Below, one piece after another: positions 60,153-64,000 of a stretch of 64,000 nt of DNA; the first letter of the stretch is position 1; each line of letters opens with the position of its first letter. The DNA comes from a bacterium OL-1 (GTDB taxonomy: Bacteria > Actinomycetota > Coriobacteriia > Coriobacteriales > Atopobiaceae). The notes beneath the pieces were generated by a model. It saw only the letters and a list, made by a program, of their open reading frames with translations. It did not search any database and had not been told where the DNA came from. The stretch lies in contig LM994626.1 of assembly GCA_000752675.2 (NCBI GenBank), positions 656,794-720,793 on the forward strand, written 5' to 3'. Made by a program: the position numbers and the translations under genes.

Positions 60153-62101
60153 GGCCGCGCCTCCCCCGTGACGCCACCGGCGGAAAGGCCGCCTCCCAGC
60201 CCACCGGCCAGGGACGTCTCGTCAACGGGATGCCAGTTTGCAGGGAGAATGCCCTCCACATTGTCGTTGAGCCAGTCCATGGAAACGACGTCCAGCTCCC
60301 TCAGCCTGGGCGAACCCGCCGGCTGCACCACGCCCGTCTGGCTTCTGAGCTCGCCCGCAAAGGGGTCGAGCACGCCGCGCTCGATGCCGTGCGTGAGCTG
60401 GTCAACGAGCTTGCGCGAGTAGTAGGGCAGATCATCCGAGAGGCTAAGCCCAATGACCCCCGACGACATGCCGTACCAGTAGCTTACCGCCTGCGGACGC
60501 GCAGCGTCGTCGGCGTCCTGCCAGGACCCGTTGAGAAGCCCCTGCACGATAAGCTCGTAGTAGCGGCCCCAGTTCCAAACCGGCAGGGCCAGGTTGTGCA
60601 CGCGGCCGTTCACCATCTTGTAGAGGCCCAGCGCGAGCGGGTCGTCCCAGGGCGCGGTGACGTCCGAGCCCGACATCACGGTAACGCCCTCGTTAGCCAT
60701 CCGGTGGTAGAGGGAGTCGCCGCCGCGCGTGGACCAGACCAGCCGCACCTTGACCTTGGGGTCCACCAGCGCCGCGCCAATGGCGAAGGCGTTTATCTCG
60801 GCAACCGAACCAAACATGGGGACGTTTGCCTGGTAGCCCACGCGATGGTTGGTGGCAAAGCTCGCCGCCAGCGCACCTGTCACGAACTTGGCCTCGTACA
60901 TGCGCCCGTAGTAGGAGCGCACGCGGCTGTGTGGGAGGTTGCAGGAGCAGTTGAGGAAGTGCACCTCGGGGTGGGTAATGGCCGCTTTGGCCGTGCTTGC
61001 CATGAGCGTGGGCGAGCAGGTGAAGACCGCGCGCACGCCCTGCTCGACGGCTGCGTCCACCACCGCCGTGAAGTCGTCTGGGGAGGAGCAGTCGTCGTAG
61101 GCTACCGTCTGGACCGTGCCGCCAAAGCGCTTCTCGACCTCAAGGCGTCCGGCGTCGTGGGCACGCGCCCAGCTCGAGGTTGCCAGGGATCTCTCGTAGA
61201 GAAACGCCAGGCGAAGCGGGTTGGCTGGCGAGTAGGGCGTGCGGTACGAGAACCGCGAGAGGACGCCGCCGTGGGAGGTTGGCTCTGCCTCTGGCTCGCT
61301 CACCAGCACCACATCCTCGCGCGGACCCGCCAGCGCGAGCTCGGACCACAGGCGCCCCAGCCGCTCGACCACGATGGAGGGCGGCGTGTCCAGAAGGCGC
61401 TCGTCCGGGAAGTAGCTCAGGTATGCGAGAAGCGCGTCGCCGCAGGTTGCATCCAGGTGCGAGCCACCCGCGCGCTGGTAGAGCGAGCGGAAGTACTGGT
61501 AGGTGGAAGTGAGCTCGCGAACGGCTTCGTCGGGCCAGGGGGAGCCAAGGTCGCGGCCGAAAAGCGCGGCAAGGCGCCGGTAGGAGCCCTCGCGCGAGAA
61601 CTCGATGTCGTAGGTTGGCACTGCTCGCCAGAACTCGAGGAACTCGCCGTAGAGGCGGCGCTCCGGCGCGTCCCACTGACGCGGGAGCAGACGCGTGACC
61701 TCGGCCTCGATGGAATAGGCGCCCAGATAGCGCATCACGGAGGTGCGCTTGTTGCCCTCCTGGACGTAGAAGCGGTGCATGTACTCGTAGACCTTGACTG
61801 GGTCGCGGAAGCCCTCTGTGGTCTGGATGGTGTAGAGGTTCGACCACTTGGCCGCGAACTCCGTGGTGGGTGCAAGCACGGGCATAAAGGTGCGCGAGAA
61901 GGAGCGCTGCCTGCCCTCGGTGCGCGTGCCGGCCACCATATCGAGGGGGATCTCCATGGTGCCCAGACGCACCTCGCCGACGGTGTCACCGGGGGCAAGC
62001 ACGGAATCAAGCGCGGGCAGGTAGGGGTAGATGCCAGCCGACGCGTCGCGGCGCAGGTCACGCTCGCCGCGACGGAGGGCCTTTCTGTACTCCTCGCTCA
62101 T
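60149..62101 (-). CDS. BMP-like binding-domain protein with ParB-like N-terminus, no signal peptide
   Basis: A 650-residue protein. The N-terminal third (about 30-220) has EVRLGTMEIPLDMVAGT and YEYMHRFYVQEGNKRTSVMRYL, resembling ParB/sulfiredoxin-like domains. The middle and C-terminal part (about 265-570) resembles the BMP/PnrA nucleoside-binding protein family (LRLAFLYERSLATSSW, GVRAVFTCSPTLMASTAKAA, NHRVGYQANVPMFG). It lacks a signal peptide and lipobox. The ATG at 62101 has GGAGA about 13 nt upstream, rather far. It is coupled to a phosphoesterase gene. It is probably a cytosolic sensor or enzyme, not a transporter subunit; this is inference. Confidence 0.75.
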   Translation of the reverse strand: MSEEYRKALRRGERDLRRDASAGIYPYLPALDSVLAPGDTVGEVRLGTMEIPLDMVAGTRTEGRQRSFSRTFMPVLAPTTEFAAKWSNLYTIQTTEGFRDPVKVYEYMHRFYVQEGNKRTSVMRYLGAYSIEAEVTRLLPRQWDAPERRLYGEFLEFWRAVPTYDIEFSREGSYRRLAALFGRDLGSPWPDEAVRELTSTYQYFRSLYQRAGGSHLDATCGDALLAYLSYFPDERLLDTPPSIVVERLGRLWSELALAGPREDVVLVSEPEAEPTSHGGVLSRFSYRTPYSPANPLRLAFLYERSLATSSWARAHDAGRLEVEKRFGGTVQTVAYDDCSSPDDFTAVVDAAVEQGVRAVFTCSPTLMASTAKAAITHPEVHFLNCSCNLPHSRVRSYYGRMYEAKFVTGALAASFATNHRVGYQANVPMFGSVAEINAFAIGAALVDPKVKVRLVWSTRGGDSLYHRMANEGVTVMSGSDVTAPWDDPLALGLYKMVNGRVHNLALPVWNWGRYYELIVQGLLNGSWQDADDAARPQAVSYWYGMSSGVIGLSLSDDLPYYSRKLVDQLTHGIERGVLDPFAGELRSQTGVVQPAGSPRLRELDVVSMDWLNDNVEGILPANWHPVDETSLAGGLGGGLSAGGVTGEARP

Positions 62102-62224
62102 GGTGGCGGACGTCTCCTTTCGTGCGCGGTGGCGCGCGGCGGGCGCGGGTACTTGTTCAGACAAGTATACTGCCGCAGGTGCCGGCCGGACCCCAAGCGA
62201 GAGGCGCGACTTTAGGCCGCCTGC

Positions 62225-62264
62225 AAATCCCGATTGTTTAGAGCACTTTAACCAATCGGGATTT
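62225..62264. repeat. TTAG/CTAA hairpin family, member 3
   Basis: AAATCCCGATTG, then T-TTA, a 7-nt loop GAGCACT, TTAA-C, CAATCGGGATTT. The plan (arm, T-TTA(G), short loop, (C)TAA-C, arm) is the same as in the two hairpins at 36612 and 36678. Arm sequence is changed on both sides so that pairing is kept. It lies in the divergent BMP-ilvD spacer. Confidence 0.65.
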
Positions 62265-62311
62265 CCGCGATTCGGATTGCGTGGCGCTGGTCATGCGAAC
62301 GCGGCCAAGCA

Positions 62312-62384
62312 TTGTTACCGGCTTGGAGCCTCTCGCAGCTCACAACTGCAGATATTCAGCAACCACGCGACGAGCCGGTAACAA
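62312..62384. repeat. 73-nt unit with inverted ends, unit 1
   Basis: Begins TTGTTACCGGCTTG and ends CGAGCCGGTAACAA, inverted ends of 14 nt with one G-T pair, around a 45-nt interior. A second unit of exactly the same length follows 32 nt later. Confidence 0.75.
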
Positions 62385-62416
62385 GCGCGCTGCTCGGCCA
62401 CTGGCTCTGCCACCTG

Positions 62417-62489
62417 TTGTTACCGGCTCGACCAGACCCACTTACGTTCGCCCAGTTGACTGCTGACAACTTCAACGGGCCGGTAACAA
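62417..62489. repeat. 73-nt unit with inverted ends, unit 2
   Basis: Begins TTGTTACCGGCTCG and ends CGGGCCGGTAACAA. The interior is also 45 nt but differs from unit 1. If unit 1 is read on the other strand, CAGTTG falls at the same interior position (23-28) in both. Neither encodes a protein that I can recognise. Confidence 0.75.
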
Positions 62490-62647
62490 CGCGCCACGCC
62501 GTCGGGAAGAGAAACGCCAGGACAGGCGAGGAGAACGTCGCAACGCCCGGCGCCGGCGCGTAAATCACCTCGTCATCTCTGGAATTTACTTCCTCGTTAC
62601 AGCACATCACCAGTACGTAGCGTAGAATCGTCCGCACAGTTTCAGAG

Positions 62648-62906
62648 CAAATGCGATGACAGGGCGAGTACTTGCCAAGCCATCCCACAGTAAGCGGGCG
62701 AGATGAGAACCCGCGGTGGTTGGCAAGGAACATTCCCTCGAGCTGCTCGGGCGAACGCGCGCCGCCTCTGGGCCACCCCCCACGCAGGCAGCAGCGCAAC
62801 TACCTCGGGCCGGAGTCCACCGTAACGGGCATCGGGAGAACGCACCACGTCTCACCTGAAGTCGCATTTCTCACATGGAATAGGTTGTGCAGGAAGCGAG
62901 AGGTGA
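62648..62906 (+). promoter_or_regulatory. T-box-like leader of ilvD, isoleucine specifier
   Basis: GATGACAGGGCGAGTA (62655-62670) resembles the T-box stem I start. AGTA (62667) faces GAAC (62728) across a 10-bp helix CTTGCCAA(G)CC / GGTTGGCAAG, the layout of the specifier loop. The next triplet is ATT (62732-62734), an Ile codon. CCAC, AGTAA, GCGGG, an 11-nt loop, CCCGC, GTGG form the distal part. TCACCT (62851-62856) can pair with the ribosome site AGGTGA (62901-62906), suggesting translational control. I could not locate the conserved TGGN bulge, so part of the model is missing. Confidence 0.6.
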
Positions 62907-62908
62907 CC

Positions 62909-64000
62909 ATGGAACTTCGAAGCGATGCCATAAAGCGGGGCTTGGCCCGCGCTCCACACAGAAGCCTGCTCAAGGCCGACGGTCTTACCGACGAGGAACT
63001 CGAGCGCCCACTTGTGGCGGTTGTCTCGTCCCAGAACGAGGTAATCCCCGGCCACATCCATCTGGACAAGATCGCCGAGGCCGTTAAGGCCGGCGTCCGT
63101 ATGGCCGGCGGCACTCCGATGCAGGTAAACACCATCGGCGTCTGCGACGGCATCGCCATGAACCACGAGGGCATGCGCTTCTCGCTCACCAGCCGAGAGG
63201 TAATTGCAGACTCCGTCGAGTGCGCCATCCAGGGCCACCAGTTTGACGCCATGGTCCTCATCCCCAGCTGCGACAAGATCGTCCCCGGCATGCTCATCGC
63301 CGCGTGCCGCCTGGACATCCCCACCGTGCTGGTCTCCGGCGGCCCCATGCTCGCCGGCCGCGGCCGCCACGGCGAGGAGACCGACCTCAACAGCCTCTTT
63401 GACGCCGTGGGCCAGGTGACCGCCGGCACCATGACCGAGGACGAGATGCACTGGCTCGAGAACACCGCCTGCCCCACCTGCGGCAGCTGCTCGGGTATGT
63501 TCACCGCCAACTCCATCTGCTGCCTGGCCGAGGCCCTGGGCATCGCACTTCCCGGCAACGGCACCATCCCCGCCGTCTACTCCGAGCGCATCCGCCTGGC
63601 AAAGCACGCCGGCATGAAGGTCATGGAGCTGCTGGAGAAGGGCATCACCGCCCGCCAGATCATCGACGCCCGCGCCGTGCGCAACGGCATGGCGCTTGAC
63701 CAGGCCTTTGGTGGCTCGACCAACACCATGCTGCACCTCACGGCCATCGCGCACGCAGCCGGCTGCCCCGTGACCATGGACGACTGGGACAAGGCCTGCT
63801 CGGCCACGCCCAACATCGTGCGCCTGGCCCCGGCCGGCCCGCTCCACATCCAGGACCTGAACGACGTGGGCGGCGTCTCTGCCATCATCGGCGAGCTGGG
63901 CCGCTCCGGGCACCTTGACCTCACGGCCAACACCTGCCACGGCACCATGGCCGAGTGGGTCGAGCAGTGCCCGCCCGTCGACGGCACGGCGGTGCGCCAC
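62909..64000 (+). CDS. ilvD: Dihydroxy-acid dehydratase, 3' end off the window
   Basis: The first 364 residues of an iron-sulfur dehydratase in valine, leucine and isoleucine synthesis. Cluster cysteines are visible: SCDKIVPGM (about residue 118) and TACPTCGSCSGMFTAN (about 190). VVSSQNEVIPGHIHLDKIAEA near the start, in two pieces, and GGSTNTMLHL near 270 are also typical. AGGTGA lies just before the ATG at 62909. It is preceded by a T-box-like leader with an Ile specifier, so it should be expressed when isoleucyl-tRNA is uncharged. Confidence 0.95.
   Translation, partial: MELRSDAIKRGLARAPHRSLLKADGLTDEELERPLVAVVSSQNEVIPGHIHLDKIAEAVKAGVRMAGGTPMQVNTIGVCDGIAMNHEGMRFSLTSREVIADSVECAIQGHQFDAMVLIPSCDKIVPGMLIAACRLDIPTVLVSGGPMLAGRGRHGEETDLNSLFDAVGQVTAGTMTEDEMHWLENTACPTCGSCSGMFTANSICCLAEALGIALPGNGTIPAVYSERIRLAKHAGMKVMELLEKGITARQIIDARAVRNGMALDQAFGGSTNTMLHLTAIAHAAGCPVTMDDWDKACSATPNIVRLAPAGPLHIQDLNDVGGVSAIIGELGRSGHLDLTANTCHGTMAEWVEQCPPVDGTAVRH

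Noticed and set aside
62312-62489. Possible CRISPR or integron attC sites
   Set aside because: Only two units; the repeats are inverted ends of each unit, not direct repeats with spacers. The core GTTACCG does not fit the attC GTTRRRY rule, and no integrase or cas gene is present.
1-64000. tRNA or rRNA genes
   Set aside because: I looked for T-loop (GGTTCGA-type) and cloverleaf patterns on both strands and saw none; a tRNAscan run would be decisive.

Overview
This 64-kb window has high GC content, GTG and TTG starts, tightly packed operons with ATGA-type overlaps, and anaerobic enzymes (NrdD/NrdG, an oxygen-sensitive 2-hydroxyacyl-CoA dehydratase type system, split cobalamin methionine synthase). 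That mix suggests a host-associated anaerobic actinobacterium, most likely class Coriobacteriia (Atopobiaceae, Olsenella-like). The taxonomy is inference. I found no tRNA, rRNA, CRISPR array, insertion sequence or prophage. Both ends cut a gene: metH on the left and ilvD on the right.

Layout. 1-3869: methionine operon metF > stand-alone MetH-reactivation protein > metH, on the minus strand. 3960-7789: HAD phosphatase, prepilin peptidase, cation efflux protein with Pth2. 7790-9743: structured leader and cysK-cysE. 9773-17814: sucrose regulon, with an aldolase-phosphoesterase-MFS operon divergent from a LacI-type regulator, then PTS enzyme II and sucrose-6-phosphate hydrolase. Similar operators lie on both sides of the regulator, and both PTS and hydrolase genes carry frame lesions. 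17801-26272: inverted-domain GH3 lipoprotein, CorA, AsnS, free-Met-sulfoxide reductase, PyrE, DUF5692 protein and TetR. 26463-36509: ferritin, phosphate transport pair, small regulators, degenerate AcpS-like protein, old yellow enzyme, DUF3516 helicase, Usp, secreted lysozyme-like protein. 36753-45863: EamA permease, M16C protease, a dehydratase subunit followed by a dehydratase-activator fusion, nitroreductase, aminotransferase. 46205-50292: nrdD behind two NrdR boxes, a toxin-antitoxin cassette, then nrdG. 50363-60152: Hsp20, DUF3810 protein, cytoplasmic alpha-amylase, CoaX, OPT transporter, C-S lyase with a frameshifted YbaK, phosphoesterase. 60149-64000: cytoplasmic BMP-like protein, an unusual repeat-rich spacer, a T-box-like leader with an Ile specifier, and ilvD.

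The least explained signals are non-coding. There are four families of palindromic elements: (i) an approximately 115-nt symmetric element around a 25-nt palindrome, at three convergent gene junctions; (ii) a 29-nt palindrome in three copies; (iii) a hairpin family with a similar centre but different arm sequences that still pair, in three copies; (iv) two 73-nt units with 14-nt inverted ends in front of ilvD. A possible structured leader also lies before cysK. Four frame lesions (two in the PTS gene, one in the hydrolase, one in ybaK) are either gene decay or sequencing errors. That question should be settled before drawing biology from them.
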